Assembly (NCBI GenBank): GCA_945920215.1 | Contig: CAMEJM010000003.1 | Location: forward strand, 1-64,000 | Reading direction: 5' to 3' | DNA from: an uncultured bacterium | GTDB taxonomy: Bacteria > Bacillota > Clostridia > Oscillospirales > CAG-272 | DNA: 64,000 nt | Shown here: piece after piece, positions 37,986 through 47,588 of the stretch | Layout of the letters: every line of letters begins with the position of its first letter | Numbering within the stretch: the stretch's first letter is position 1 | Made by a program: the position numbers and the translations under genes | The notes under the pieces: model-generated | Databases searched by the model: none | The model's input: only the letters and a program-made list of their open reading frames with translations | Told to the model about the DNA's origin: nothing

Positions 37986-38450
37986 ATGAAAGCAGTATTA
38001 CAGAGAGTTAAAAACGCCTCTGTCACAGCCGATGGAGCCCCTGCAGGCAAGTGCGGGGCGGGACTTCTGATTCTTCTCGGCGTCACGCGGGGAGATGCCG
38101 AGGAGGATGCGCTTGCCATGGCTGAAAAAATTGCAAAGATGCGCATTTTTTCGGACGAAAACGGGAAAATGAATCTTTCATGCGCCGATATAGGCGGAGA
38201 GGCTTTGGTCGTTTCCAATTTTACCCTGAACGCGAATTATGCCAAGGGGAATCGCCCCGATTATTTTGCGGGGGCGGTGCCGGATGAAGCGAACCGCCTG
38301 TATGAGTATTTTATCAAGCTGCTGCGCGAACGCATCTCTCATGTTGAAAGCGGTGTGTTCGGGGCGGATATGCAGATAGCGTGCGTGTGCGACGGACCGG
38401 TGACGATTTGTATGGACAGCGCTGTTCTCACGAAAGGGAAGCAAACATGA
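37986..38450 (+). CDS. dtd: D-aminoacyl-tRNA deacylase
   Basis: MKAVLQRVKNASVTADG, LVVSNFTLNANYAKGNRPDYFAGA, ESGVFGADMQIACVCDGPVTICMDS. Confidence 0.96.
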   Translation: MKAVLQRVKNASVTADGAPAGKCGAGLLILLGVTRGDAEEDALAMAEKIAKMRIFSDENGKMNLSCADIGGEALVVSNFTLNANYAKGNRPDYFAGAVPDEANRLYEYFIKLLRERISHVESGVFGADMQIACVCDGPVTICMDSAVLTKGKQT

Positions 38451-39976
38451 TTCTACGTATCAACGGGGATATTAATCCGTACTATGTACAAACTCTGTGC
38501 ATGGTATTTTTTCCGGGCGCAAAATTCGGGACGACCGATGTCACGCCCCAGACACCGCGCGTTACGGTGAATCTTCGCCGCTATAAGAGCGGCAGCGTAA
38601 AAGCGACGGTGGAAATCAAGGCGTTCGGCAAGGTGAGCCGCGCCGAGGAAACGGTGGAACCGTCACAGGATATCCTGAACAGCAGAATTGCAAAAATTGC
38701 GGTCGGGCGCGCGATGTTTGCCGCCGGGAAAGAACTGTTCGGGCATATCCCGCCGTGGGGAATTCTGACCGGGGTCAGACCTGCGAAGGTGGCGACGGAG
38801 CTGATTGAAAAAGGAAACGGGATCATCCGTTCCAAGCGGATTCTGCGGGACGAGTATTTTCTGAACCCGCAGAAAGCCGCGCTTGCCGTTTCGGTCGCCA
38901 ATACGGAAATGGCGCTCACCAAGAAGTTACCGGATAACCTTTGCAGTATCTACATTTCCATCCCGTTCTGTCCGAGTCGTTGCGCATACTGCTCTTTTGT
39001 GTCATATACCTCCGCAAAGCTGCTATCCCTTATCGACGAGTATCTTCTGAAGTTGTATGTCGACTTGGAAAACATGGTAGGAATTATCCGGGAGTTGGGG
39101 CTCAGAATCGCCACCGTCTATATCGGAGGCGGCACGCCGACGGTTCTATCTGCTTCCCAGCTCGATACGCTTCTCGGAAAAATCGGAGAGTTGGTTGACG
39201 TCTCCGATCTGATGGAGTATACATTGGAGAGCGGCAGACCGGATACCATCACGGCGGAGAAATTGGCTGTGGCGAAAGCGCACGGCGTCACCCGCATCAG
39301 CGTTAATCCGCAGACACTCTCGGATGCGGTGCTTGAGCGGATCGGGCGCAAGCATACCGTGGCGGATTTTTACCGCGCCTATGAGATCGCACGCGCATCC
39401 GGGATTCCTCATATCAACGTCGATGTGATAGCCGGCTTGCCGGGAGATGATTTCGGGGAATTTTCTCATACGATTGACGGCATTATCGCGCTCAATCCGG
39501 ACAATATTACGGTGCATACCTTCTGCGTGAAAAAGTCGGCGGATATGCTGCGTGAAAACAGCAACATTTATTCCTTGACCGGCGGAGACGTGGGAAAGTG
39601 CGTTTCTTACTCGCAGCTCAAGGCGAAATTCGCGGGTTACAGACCCTATTACCTCTACCGTCAGAAGAATACGGTCGGCAATCTTGAAAACGTCGGGTAC
39701 GCCAAAGAGGGCGCCGAGGGAATGTATAATATATTTATGATGGAAGAATTGCACAGCATTTTCTCGGTGGGCGCCGGTGCGGTGACAAAACTTGTTTCCA
39801 AACGGCAGCCGGGCGACGGCGGACGGCTCATCTCGCGCATTTTTACGCCGAAGTACCCCTATGAGTATTTACGGGACGCAGACGTGCTGCGCGAGGGCGA
39901 CCCGGCGACAGGGAAGCAGTCCATACGGGATAAAATCATGCAGTTCTATCGGGAAAACCATCTTCTGAATCAATAA
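38447..39976 (+). CDS. hemZ: HemZ-like radical SAM coproporphyrinogen dehydrogenase
   Basis: YISIPFCPSRCAYCSFVSY, TVYIGGGTPTVLSASQLDTLL; ATGA overlap with dtd. Confidence 0.92.
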   Translation: MILRINGDINPYYVQTLCMVFFPGAKFGTTDVTPQTPRVTVNLRRYKSGSVKATVEIKAFGKVSRAEETVEPSQDILNSRIAKIAVGRAMFAAGKELFGHIPPWGILTGVRPAKVATELIEKGNGIIRSKRILRDEYFLNPQKAALAVSVANTEMALTKKLPDNLCSIYISIPFCPSRCAYCSFVSYTSAKLLSLIDEYLLKLYVDLENMVGIIRELGLRIATVYIGGGTPTVLSASQLDTLLGKIGELVDVSDLMEYTLESGRPDTITAEKLAVAKAHGVTRISVNPQTLSDAVLERIGRKHTVADFYRAYEIARASGIPHINVDVIAGLPGDDFGEFSHTIDGIIALNPDNITVHTFCVKKSADMLRENSNIYSLTGGDVGKCVSYSQLKAKFAGYRPYYLYRQKNTVGNLENVGYAKEGAEGMYNIFMMEELHSIFSVGAGAVTKLVSKRQPGDGGRLISRIFTPKYPYEYLRDADVLREGDPATGKQSIRDKIMQFYRENHLLNQ

Positions 39977-40010
39977 GTTTGTTTTTTGTACAGAAAATCC
40001 GCATTGCAGG

Positions 40011-40069
40011 CTCACTTATATGAACAGCGCTTTTTGCATATACTTGTTCGTATCAGTGAGTCTTTTTTT
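40011..40069 (+). terminator. Strong intrinsic terminator directly upstream of the spoVB Shine-Dalgarno
   Basis: CTCACT-t-ATATGAAC / GTTCGTAT-c-AGTGAG (14 bp with one G-U pair, plus one mismatch), then TCTTTTTTT. Confidence 0.85.
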
Positions 40070-40081
40070 GCGGAGGTGGCT

Positions 40082-41686
40082 GTGAAAGAACGTGCAATCA
40101 GGCGCAACAGCGTGGCAGGCGGTGTGGCGGTACTGACGCTGGCAAGCGTTTTGGTAAAACTGACCGGGCTGCTGTATAAGATCCCGCTGACTTATGTTCT
40201 CGGGGACGAGGGTATGGGGTATTTCAACGCCGCCTATACAATATACGCGTGGTTGTATATGCTGTCTACGGCAGGGTTACCGATAGCGGTTTCCATTATG
40301 GTGAGCGAGGCGCGCGCAAAGGGGCACCGCGAAGTGGTGAAACGGGTGTTGCGCGTCACTTCCGTCTCCCTGATTTTGATCGGAAGCGTCACAACGGCTT
40401 TTATGGTGATCTTTGCGCGGCAAATCGCGGCTTTGCTCGGCACTGCCGACGCTTATTACACAATGTTCGCGATTGCCCCTACGCTGTTTTTTATTTGCTT
40501 GACATCTCTGTTCCGCGGGATTTTTCAAGGATATCAGAACATGGTGCCGACGGCGGTTTCTCAGCTGATTGAGGCGGTCGGAAAGGTGGCAGTCGGAATG
40601 GGGCTTGCCGCTTTAGCTGTACAGAGGGGGAAAAGCCTGCCCGTTGTTTCCGCGTACGCTGTGATCGGGGTCAGCGCGGGTACGCTGCTCGGTACCCTGT
40701 ATCTTTCCGTGCGGTATCTGATAGCGAAACTGCGCGGAGAACTTGTCATAGAGGAAAAAACAGAGGCGGCGGTATCGACCGCGGGGATCGGGCGCCGTCT
40801 TCTGACCATTGCATTGCCTGTTACCGTAAGCGCTTCCGTCATGAGTCTGACAGGGCTGATTGACCTCGGAATGATTATCCGCAGACTTGTTTCCATCGGA
40901 TATACGCAGGCGGAGGCAACCGCGCTTTACGGGAACTATACGACCCTTGTGGTTCCGATGTTCAATCTGCCGTCCGTGCTGGTAGCGCCTGTGGCTTCCG
41001 GCATTATTCCGGCTCTTTCCGCCGCATTTTCATGCGGAGACCGCGAGGGCTGCCGCCACATTATGGACGGTGCGTTCAGAATGTGCGCCATCATCGCAGT
41101 GCCCGCAGCGATGGGGCTTGCTATGTTTGCGCGTCCGATCCTGGCGCTCCTGTATCCCGCAGCAAGCGTTGAAACGGCATATCAGTTGCTGGCAATCATA
41201 TCGCCCGCCGTATATTTTGTTTGTATTCTGACAGTATCCAACGCCGTCCTCCAGTCTTTCGGCAGGGCCAAAACGCCGATGATCACCATGTTGATCGGAG
41301 GCATTATCAAAGTCATTGCGGGATATGTTTTGCTGGGTAGGGAAGAGATCGGGATTCTCGGTTCGCCTATCGGAACCGTGTTGTGCTACGGGGTGGCGCT
41401 GTTGCTCAATCTGATTGTGATTGCGAGCCGAATCGAGTATATTCCGTCCGTCACATCGCTTGTCTGGCGCCCTCTTGCCTCCGCTGTTTGCAGTATCGGT
41501 CCTGCGGCGTTGTTGTACTATCGTTTCTTACAGGCGCACAGCGCGCGCACCGGCACGCTTGTGTGTATGATCATGGCTATGGCGCTGTATTTGATTTTTT
41601 CGCTTCTGACCGGTTCAGTCAAGCAAGAGGATGTCGGGAAAATTCTGGGTAGAAAGGGCGCTCCATCGAGGGAAAGCGGCGTATGA
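40082..41686 (+). CDS. spoVB: Polysaccharide/lipid flippase of the SpoVB/YabM family (MATE/MOP)
   Basis: RNSVAGGVAVLTLASVLVKLTGLLYKIPLTYVLGDEGMGYFNAAYTIYAWLYMLSTAGLPIAVSIMVSEA; GTG start after GGAGGTGG. Confidence 0.92.
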   Translation: MKERAIRRNSVAGGVAVLTLASVLVKLTGLLYKIPLTYVLGDEGMGYFNAAYTIYAWLYMLSTAGLPIAVSIMVSEARAKGHREVVKRVLRVTSVSLILIGSVTTAFMVIFARQIAALLGTADAYYTMFAIAPTLFFICLTSLFRGIFQGYQNMVPTAVSQLIEAVGKVAVGMGLAALAVQRGKSLPVVSAYAVIGVSAGTLLGTLYLSVRYLIAKLRGELVIEEKTEAAVSTAGIGRRLLTIALPVTVSASVMSLTGLIDLGMIIRRLVSIGYTQAEATALYGNYTTLVVPMFNLPSVLVAPVASGIIPALSAAFSCGDREGCRHIMDGAFRMCAIIAVPAAMGLAMFARPILALLYPAASVETAYQLLAIISPAVYFVCILTVSNAVLQSFGRAKTPMITMLIGGIIKVIAGYVLLGREEIGILGSPIGTVLCYGVALLLNLIVIASRIEYIPSVTSLVWRPLASAVCSIGPAALLYYRFLQAHSARTGTLVCMIMAMALYLIFSLLTGSVKQEDVGKILGRKGAPSRESGV

Positions 41687-41835
41687 AAAATACGCAGCAG
41701 TAAAATAGAACGATTCCGCGATTTTGAAATTCCTTTGTATTTCTGAAAATGTGCCTTGAAAATACAGCATTATTTACAAATCATGAACCTTTCAATTGCC
41801 GTTTTTTAACGAAGATTGACCTGAAATTGCAAAAA

Positions 41836-41874
41836 CACTTGCATATCCGCAACGGAAATGTTATACTGCAAGTG
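41836..41874 (+). promoter_or_regulatory. hup promoter bracketed by an 8-bp inverted repeat
   Basis: TTGCAT - 17 bp - TATACT (41839-41867) inside CACTTGCA...TGCAAGTG. Confidence 0.7.
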
Positions 41875-41910
41875 GATTAAACCAAAACATTAAGAAAGGT
41901 TGAAAAAATT

Positions 41911-42186
41911 ATGAACAAAACTCAATTGATTCAGGTCGTTGCTGAAAAGACCGAGCTTACCAGAAAGGAAGCAGAGGCAGCCGTCAATGCAACCTTTGAG
42001 GCAATTGTCGAAGCAATGAAGGCTGGCGACAAGGTTCAGCTCGTCGGCTTCGGCGCATTCGGCGTGAAGGATGTTGCAGCTAAAGAATACGTCAACCGTT
42101 TCGGCGAAGGTCAGAAGGTTCAGAAGCCCGCTTGCAAGAAGCCCACTTTCGTTGCCGGCAAGGGTCTGAAAGACGCCCTCAACTGA
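41911..42186 (+). CDS. hup: HU family DNA-binding protein
   Basis: MNKTQLIQVVAEKTELTRKEAEAAVNATFEAI...GDKVQLVGFGAFGVKD. Confidence 0.97.
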   Translation: MNKTQLIQVVAEKTELTRKEAEAAVNATFEAIVEAMKAGDKVQLVGFGAFGVKDVAAKEYVNRFGEGQKVQKPACKKPTFVAGKGLKDALN

Positions 42187-42195
42187 GAATGACTT

Positions 42196-42438
42196 ATGCG
42201 TCTCGATAAGTATTTGAAGGTTTCGCGCATCATCAAACGGCGTACCGTTGCCAACGATGCGTGCGACGCTTCCCATGTGACCGTCAACGGCAAGGGCGCT
42301 AAGGCGTCCTACGATGTCAAAATCGGCGACGTCATTGAAGTCAGTTTTGGGCAGCGTACACTTCGCGTCAAGGTGACGGACATTAAAGATACGACGAAAA
42401 AGGCGGAATCCTCCGATATGTACGAGGTGCTCCCTTAA
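42196..42438 (+). CDS. rqcP: S4-domain RNA-binding protein (RqcP/YabO-like)
   Basis: MRLDKYLKVSRIIKRRTVANDACDASHVTVNGKGAKASYDVKIGDVIEV. Confidence 0.92.
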   Translation: MRLDKYLKVSRIIKRRTVANDACDASHVTVNGKGAKASYDVKIGDVIEVSFGQRTLRVKVTDIKDTTKKAESSDMYEVLP

Positions 42439-42449
42439 GTCATACCCAT

Positions 42450-42494
42450 AAAAGCTTCCGCATAGATTGAAGTACAGTCTGTGCGGAGGTTTTT
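42450..42494 (+). terminator. Intrinsic terminator containing the yabP Shine-Dalgarno in its 3' arm
   Basis: AAAAGCTTCCGCA-t-AGATTG/AAGTA/CAGTCT-g-TGCGGAGGTTTTT. Confidence 0.8.
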
Positions 42495-42497
42495 ATT

Positions 42498-42773
42498 ATG
42501 CCAGAAGAACAATATGCCGCGGGGCACCACGCGCTCAGCATGAACGATTGTAAACGCCTGACCCTGTCCGGCGTCCAAGAAGTGCAGAGTTTTGATGAAA
42601 TGACCGTTGTGCTTCTCACTTGCTGTGGGCTGTTGACTGTTGAGGGAGACGGGTTGCACGTCTCTCGCCTTGATCTCGACAGGGGAGAGTGCGATGTCGA
42701 CGGTCAGATCAGCGGCTTTTTCTATTCAAAAATGAAGGATAAAAGCGGCGGCTTTTTCAGACGGGGAAAATAA
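42498..42773 (+). CDS. yabP: Sporulation protein YabP
   Basis: HHALSMNDCKRLTLSGVQEVQSFDEMTVVLLTCCGLLTVEGDGLHVSRLDLDRGECDVDGQI; conserved order rqcP-yabP-yabQ. Confidence 0.93.
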   Translation: MPEEQYAAGHHALSMNDCKRLTLSGVQEVQSFDEMTVVLLTCCGLLTVEGDGLHVSRLDLDRGECDVDGQISGFFYSKMKDKSGGFFRRGK

Positions 42774-43337
42774 ATGAATATTGATATGGGGTCGCTTGCC
42801 CTCGGAATGCTTTCCGCGGTATTCTTCGGCGCGCTGATGTGGGTGCTGTCTGCAGTTCTCGTGTTCTTATCCATGCTCTTTTTCGGGATAAGCAGACGAG
42901 CGGACGCGAGACGCGAGAAAGTCAGACATGAGGTCTTTCTTTGCCTTTTTGCCGTATTTGCCACGCTGGCCGCAGTGGTATTCCTGTATGCGGTAAACCG
43001 CGGCGTTTATCGCTGGTTTTTGTTTTTGGGAATGCTCGGCGGTTTTATTGCCTGCCGGCATACGCTTGGCGGCACCGCGCGCGGATTCGGGGAAAAAACG
43101 GCGGAGGGAGTACGGCATGCCATCAAATGCGGGGTGTATTGGATGACGTTTCCGCTTCGCGTTTTTGTACGTGCTTTTTATCGGATATTTGCACGGATTT
43201 ATCGCAAAATCTACTTGCGGGCGCACGATATGTATGATAAAATAAATATAAAGAATTATAACAGAAAGATGAGAGAGCACATTGGTCGCAGCGCAGGACG
43301 TGAGCTGGACGCATTGTGCCGCTCGCAGAATCTATGA
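42774..43337 (+). CDS. yabQ: Spore cortex protein YabQ-like membrane protein
   Basis: Hydrophobic N-terminus, position directly after yabP, GVYWMTFPLRVFVRAFYRIF tail typical of YabQ. Confidence 0.8.
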   Translation: MNIDMGSLALGMLSAVFFGALMWVLSAVLVFLSMLFFGISRRADARREKVRHEVFLCLFAVFATLAAVVFLYAVNRGVYRWFLFLGMLGGFIACRHTLGGTARGFGEKTAEGVRHAIKCGVYWMTFPLRVFVRAFYRIFARIYRKIYLRAHDMYDKINIKNYNRKMREHIGRSAGRELDALCRSQNL

Positions 43338-44188
43338 AAGAAATACGTGTCATTCCGGCATCTGACGTAACGGAAGCAGTCTGCAAGCTCTTTTTGGAGG
43401 CTAACTCCACACTCTCTCCTGATATGGAGGTATGCGTGCGACAGGCGCCCGCAAAGGAACAGGACCCTCTTGCAAGAAGCGTCCTTTGCCGCCTTGCGGA
43501 TAATCTGGACGCGGCGCGCGAGCTCGATCTGCCGATTTGCCAGGATACCGGTATGGCGGTCGTATTCGCAGATGTGGGAGAACAGGTCCATATCGACGGC
43601 GCCACCTTGCAGGAAGCCGTGGATGCCGGTGTGGCGCGCGCATATCGCGACGGCGCGCTTCGTTGCTCTATCGTGACGGATCCCCTTTTTGACCGTGTCA
43701 ACACAACGGATAATACCCCTGCCGTGTTGCACATCCGTACCGTTCCTGGAGACCGCCTGACATTGACTGCGGCGCCGAAAGGCTTCGGAAGCGAAAATAT
43801 GAGCGCCGCCCGTATGTTTACTCCCGCTGCAACCGCTTCTGATATCGCCGATTTCGTCGTTGAAGCGGTGAGGCGTGCCGGCTCCAATCCTTGTCCTCCG
43901 ATTACGGTCGGCGTGGGAATCGGCTCGGATTTTGAGGGGGTAGCGTGCCTTTCAAAAAGAGCGTTGCTTGTTCCGGTGGGGATCCGTCATGCGGACGAGC
44001 GCTATGCGGAGTTGGAGCGGACGATTCTTGCGCGCGTCAACGATCTCGGCATCGGGCCTCAGGGCTTTGGAGGCAATACCACAGCTTTTGAAGTCCATAT
44101 TCTGACAGCGCCGACCCACATCGCGGGGCTGCCATGCGCAGTCAATATCAACTGCCATGTGAACCGTCATGCCGTTTTAACGCTATGA
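43334..44188 (+). CDS. Fumarate hydratase, alpha subunit (class I, two-subunit type)
   Basis: LPICQDTGMAVVFADVGEQVHI, FTPAATASDIADFVVEAVRRAGSNPCPPITVGVGIGSDFEGVACLSKRALL; ATGA overlap with yabQ. Confidence 0.92.
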   Translation: MKEIRVIPASDVTEAVCKLFLEANSTLSPDMEVCVRQAPAKEQDPLARSVLCRLADNLDAARELDLPICQDTGMAVVFADVGEQVHIDGATLQEAVDAGVARAYRDGALRCSIVTDPLFDRVNTTDNTPAVLHIRTVPGDRLTLTAAPKGFGSENMSAARMFTPAATASDIADFVVEAVRRAGSNPCPPITVGVGIGSDFEGVACLSKRALLVPVGIRHADERYAELERTILARVNDLGIGPQGFGGNTTAFEVHILTAPTHIAGLPCAVNINCHVNRHAVLTL

Positions 44189-44189
44189 G

Positions 44190-44215
44190 AGCAGGCAAAA
44201 TTTGTTTTGCCTGCT
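44190..44215 (+). terminator. Terminator after the fumarase alpha gene
   Basis: AGCAGGCAAAA-TTTG-TTTTGCCTGCT then AAATTTTT. Confidence 0.75.
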
Positions 44216-44229
44216 AAATTTTTGTGCAT

Positions 44230-44313
44230 TTGGAACAATTTTGATTTCATGTTATAATATAAATTAGAGAAATTGCGAAAATCATTGACTTATAGAACGT
44301 TGTTTGATACAAT
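44230..44313 (+). promoter_or_regulatory. Tandem candidate promoters for the glycogen operon
   Basis: P1 TTGGAA-17-TATAAT (44230-44258); P2 TTGACT-17-TACAAT (44285-44313). Confidence 0.65.
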
Positions 44314-44402
44314 AAAACTATAAATATAATTATAAATAATAGTCATAATCGCGCAAATGCGCGCATATGATGATTTAGTGACTATTTTTTGGGGAGGACA
44401 GG

Positions 44403-46433
44403 ATGGTGCAGCAGACCACCGAACTTGCAGAATACCTGTTTCATCAAGGGACAAACTATTACGCTTACCGTTTCTTGGGGTGCCACGAAAGCAGACATCG
44501 CACAGGAACATACACCTATACTTTCCGAGTATGGGCGCCGAACGCCATCTCTGTGTATGTGGTCGGTGATTTCTGCGACTGGAACGAAGGAATCCCAATG
44601 CGGAAATCCCATGATGCAAGCGTGTGGGAACTTGTTTACGATTCGGATTGCTCCTTGGAAGGAAAACTCTATAAGTACCGTGTTTGCTCCAAAGCAGGGG
44701 TGCATCTGAAAGGCGACCCGTATGCGTTTTACTCCCGCGGCGGCGCGGACGGCGCTACCGTCATATGTCATGCGTCGCAGTTCACATGGGACGACGCGCG
44801 TTGGTTTGACCATCGCCGCAACACGATATGTGCCCGACAGGGGTCATATCTTGCCACTCCCTTGAATATCTATGAAATACATCTCGGTTCCTTTATGAAG
44901 CATGAGGACGGCTCCTATCTGACTTACCGCGAATCGGCGGACAAACTGGCGCCGTATCTCAAAACCATGGGATATACTCATGTGGAACTGATGCCCATCA
45001 CAGAATACCCCTTTGACCGTTCGTGGGGGTATCAGGTATGCGGCTTTTTCGCCTCTACTTCGCGGTACGGCTCGCCGGACGACCTCCGTTATTTTGTCAA
45101 TAAGCTGCATAGCGTCGGCATCGGAGTATTGCTCGACTGGGTACCCGCGCATTTCCCGAAAGATGGATGGGGATTGTACGAATTTGACGGCAGTCCGCTG
45201 TATGAGTATCAGGGAAAGGACAGGCAGGAATCTCCTTCGTGGGGGACGCGCTTCTTTGACGTCGGGCGCCCTGAGGTGCAGTCTTTCCTGATTTCCAGCG
45301 CTATGTATTGGCTGGAGGAATTCCACATTGACGGGCTGCGCGTGGACGCCGTTTCTTCCATGCTGTACCTCGACTATGACCGCAAGCCCGGCGAATGGTT
45401 CCCGAATATGTACGGGGACAACAAGAATCTGGAGTCCATTGCTTTCTTCCGTAAATTAAATTCCTATATTTTCGGCAAACACCCTGACGTGCTGATGATT
45501 GCGGAGGAATCAACGGCGTTCCCCAGGATCACTCACCCGACAAGCGAGGGAGGACTCGGCTTCAACCTGAAGTGGAACATGGGTTGGGCAAATGACTTTT
45601 TCGATTATCTGTCTATGAACCCTGTTTTCCGCAAGTATCATCATCATGCGCTGAACTTCCCGATTATGTATGCTTATAATGAGAACTATATTCTTCCTGT
45701 TTCTCATGATGAGGTTGTATACGGGAAGAAATCGCTGATTGACAAGCCGTTCGGCACTTATGAGGAAAAATTCCGTCAATACAGAACTGCCGTCATGTTG
45801 CAGGCGACATACCCCGGTAAAAAAATGACCTTTATGGGGACGGAATTCGGCCAGTTTGCGGAGTGGGATTTTGCCAAAGGGCTGGAATGGTTCATGCTCG
45901 ACTATCCCGCACATCGGGAGCTGCGGGAATATGTGGCTGCACTCAACCGCTTCTATCTTGAAAACCCGGCTCTTTGGGAGCAGGATTTCCGTCCGGAGGG
46001 CTTCAGTTGGATCTATGCGGATGATGCAGATCGGAACATGATTGCGTATCAGCGCCACGCGCTCGACGGATCCTCTCTGACGGTGATACTGTCTTTCAGC
46101 GGCAGCGATACCACTGTGCGCATGCCCGCGCGTGAGGGCGAAGTATATGACGTGGTGTTTTCCACAGAGGGTAACGGCGAGCCCACCGCGCCGTTCAAAC
46201 CCGTGCGCCGCGTTTATGAGGTGACTGTGATGCCGGAGGTCAAAAAAGAGGCAGAACCGGTTGCACAGGTTAAGAAGGGCAGGAAGAAAAAAACCGCCGG
46301 GAAAGCAGTGCCGGAAGTGCCGGTACCGCGGGTCGAACAGCGGGAAGAGTGGTATTTTGACCTACCGCTGCCCTATATGTCGGGAATGATTCTTCGCGCG
46401 CGCCGCGAAGAGAACAATACGATTCAACTTTGA
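44403..46433 (+). CDS. glgB: 1,4-alpha-glucan branching enzyme
   Basis: [78 protein letters not shown]. Confidence 0.97.
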   Translation: MVQQTTELAEYLFHQGTNYYAYRFLGCHESRHRTGTYTYTFRVWAPNAISVYVVGDFCDWNEGIPMRKSHDASVWELVYDSDCSLEGKLYKYRVCSKAGVHLKGDPYAFYSRGGADGATVICHASQFTWDDARWFDHRRNTICARQGSYLATPLNIYEIHLGSFMKHEDGSYLTYRESADKLAPYLKTMGYTHVELMPITEYPFDRSWGYQVCGFFASTSRYGSPDDLRYFVNKLHSVGIGVLLDWVPAHFPKDGWGLYEFDGSPLYEYQGKDRQESPSWGTRFFDVGRPEVQSFLISSAMYWLEEFHIDGLRVDAVSSMLYLDYDRKPGEWFPNMYGDNKNLESIAFFRKLNSYIFGKHPDVLMIAEESTAFPRITHPTSEGGLGFNLKWNMGWANDFFDYLSMNPVFRKYHHHALNFPIMYAYNENYILPVSHDEVVYGKKSLIDKPFGTYEEKFRQYRTAVMLQATYPGKKMTFMGTEFGQFAEWDFAKGLEWFMLDYPAHRELREYVAALNRFYLENPALWEQDFRPEGFSWIYADDADRNMIAYQRHALDGSSLTVILSFSGSDTTVRMPAREGEVYDVVFSTEGNGEPTAPFKPVRRVYEVTVMPEVKKEAEPVAQVKKGRKKKTAGKAVPEVPVPRVEQREEWYFDLPLPYMSGMILRARREENNTIQL

Positions 46434-46444
46434 GGAGGTCCATT

Positions 46445-47587
46445 ATGTATTGTAAGAAAGAATGCATTGCAATGCTACTCGCCGGCGGTCAGGGAAGCCG
46501 TCTGTACGAGTTGACCCAGCAAACAGCGAAACCCGCTGTGACCTTCGGGGGAAAGTATAAAATCATCGATTTCCCGCTCTCAAACTGTATCAATTCCGGA
46601 ATCGATACGGTGGGGGTCCTGACGCAGTATCAGCCGCTTGCCCTGAACGAGTACGTCGGCAACGGCGCCCCGTGGGATTTGGACCGTTCGCGCGGAGGCT
46701 TGACGGTATTGCCGCCGTATATGGGAAGCCGCCGTTCCGACTGGTACAAAGGCACCGCAAACGCCATATACCAGAATATCAATTTCATCAAGCAGTATTC
46801 TCCCGATTATGTTCTGATTCTTTCGGGAGACCATATCTATCGCATGGATTACTCTTTGATGCTTAAGCAGCACAAGGAAACCGGCGCCGCCTGCACCATT
46901 GCAACCATTTCCGTGCCGATGGAGGAAGCGAGCCGTTTCGGGATCTGCAACACCAATCCGGACGGCAGCATTTATGAGTTTGAGGAAAAACCAAAGGTGC
47001 CGAAAAACAATCAGGCATCTATGGGAATTTACATTTTTTCCGCCGATGTTCTGATTAAATATCTTGAAATCGATGAGGCGGACGAGAAGTCTCAGAACGA
47101 CTTCGGTAAAAATATCATTCCCAATCTGCTTGCCAACGGGGAAAAGGTGTATGCATATCGGTTCAACGACTACTGGAAGGATGTCGGAACCATTACGTCC
47201 CTGTGGGAAGCCAATATGGATCTGCTCGGCGAAAAAGCGACCATCAACCTTTCCCAACGATCTTTCCGAATTTTGTCCCGCAATGTGGCGCGCGCGCCGC
47301 AGCATATCGGTGCCAACGCGAGAATTTCCAATTCTCTGATATCCGAAGGCTGTGAGATCAACGGCGTGGTTATCAATTCGGTATTGTCGGGAGGCGTTAT
47401 TGTCGAGGAGGGCGCAGTGGTGCGCAACTCCGTCATTATGGAGGACGTACATATCTGCAAAGGCGCAAGCGTCGACTATGCAATCATAGACAGCGACAGC
47501 GTGATATGCGAGGGCGCCAAAATCGGGCGTGAAGACGCAGGTAAGAATGACATCAAGGTCATTGCAAAGGGAAGCGAGGTAAAGTGA
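46445..47587 (+). CDS. glgC: Glucose-1-phosphate adenylyltransferase
   Basis: [47 protein letters not shown]. Confidence 0.97.
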   Translation: MYCKKECIAMLLAGGQGSRLYELTQQTAKPAVTFGGKYKIIDFPLSNCINSGIDTVGVLTQYQPLALNEYVGNGAPWDLDRSRGGLTVLPPYMGSRRSDWYKGTANAIYQNINFIKQYSPDYVLILSGDHIYRMDYSLMLKQHKETGAACTIATISVPMEEASRFGICNTNPDGSIYEFEEKPKVPKNNQASMGIYIFSADVLIKYLEIDEADEKSQNDFGKNIIPNLLANGEKVYAYRFNDYWKDVGTITSLWEANMDLLGEKATINLSQRSFRILSRNVARAPQHIGANARISNSLISEGCEINGVVINSVLSGGVIVEEGAVVRNSVIMEDVHICKGASVDYAIIDSDSVICEGAKIGREDAGKNDIKVIAKGSEVK

Positions 47588-47588
47588 T

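Noticed and set aside
44350-44362. GCGC-AAAT-GCGC inverted repeat upstream of glgB
   Set aside because: Very short arms in a GC-biased genome; likely chance, no link to a regulator.
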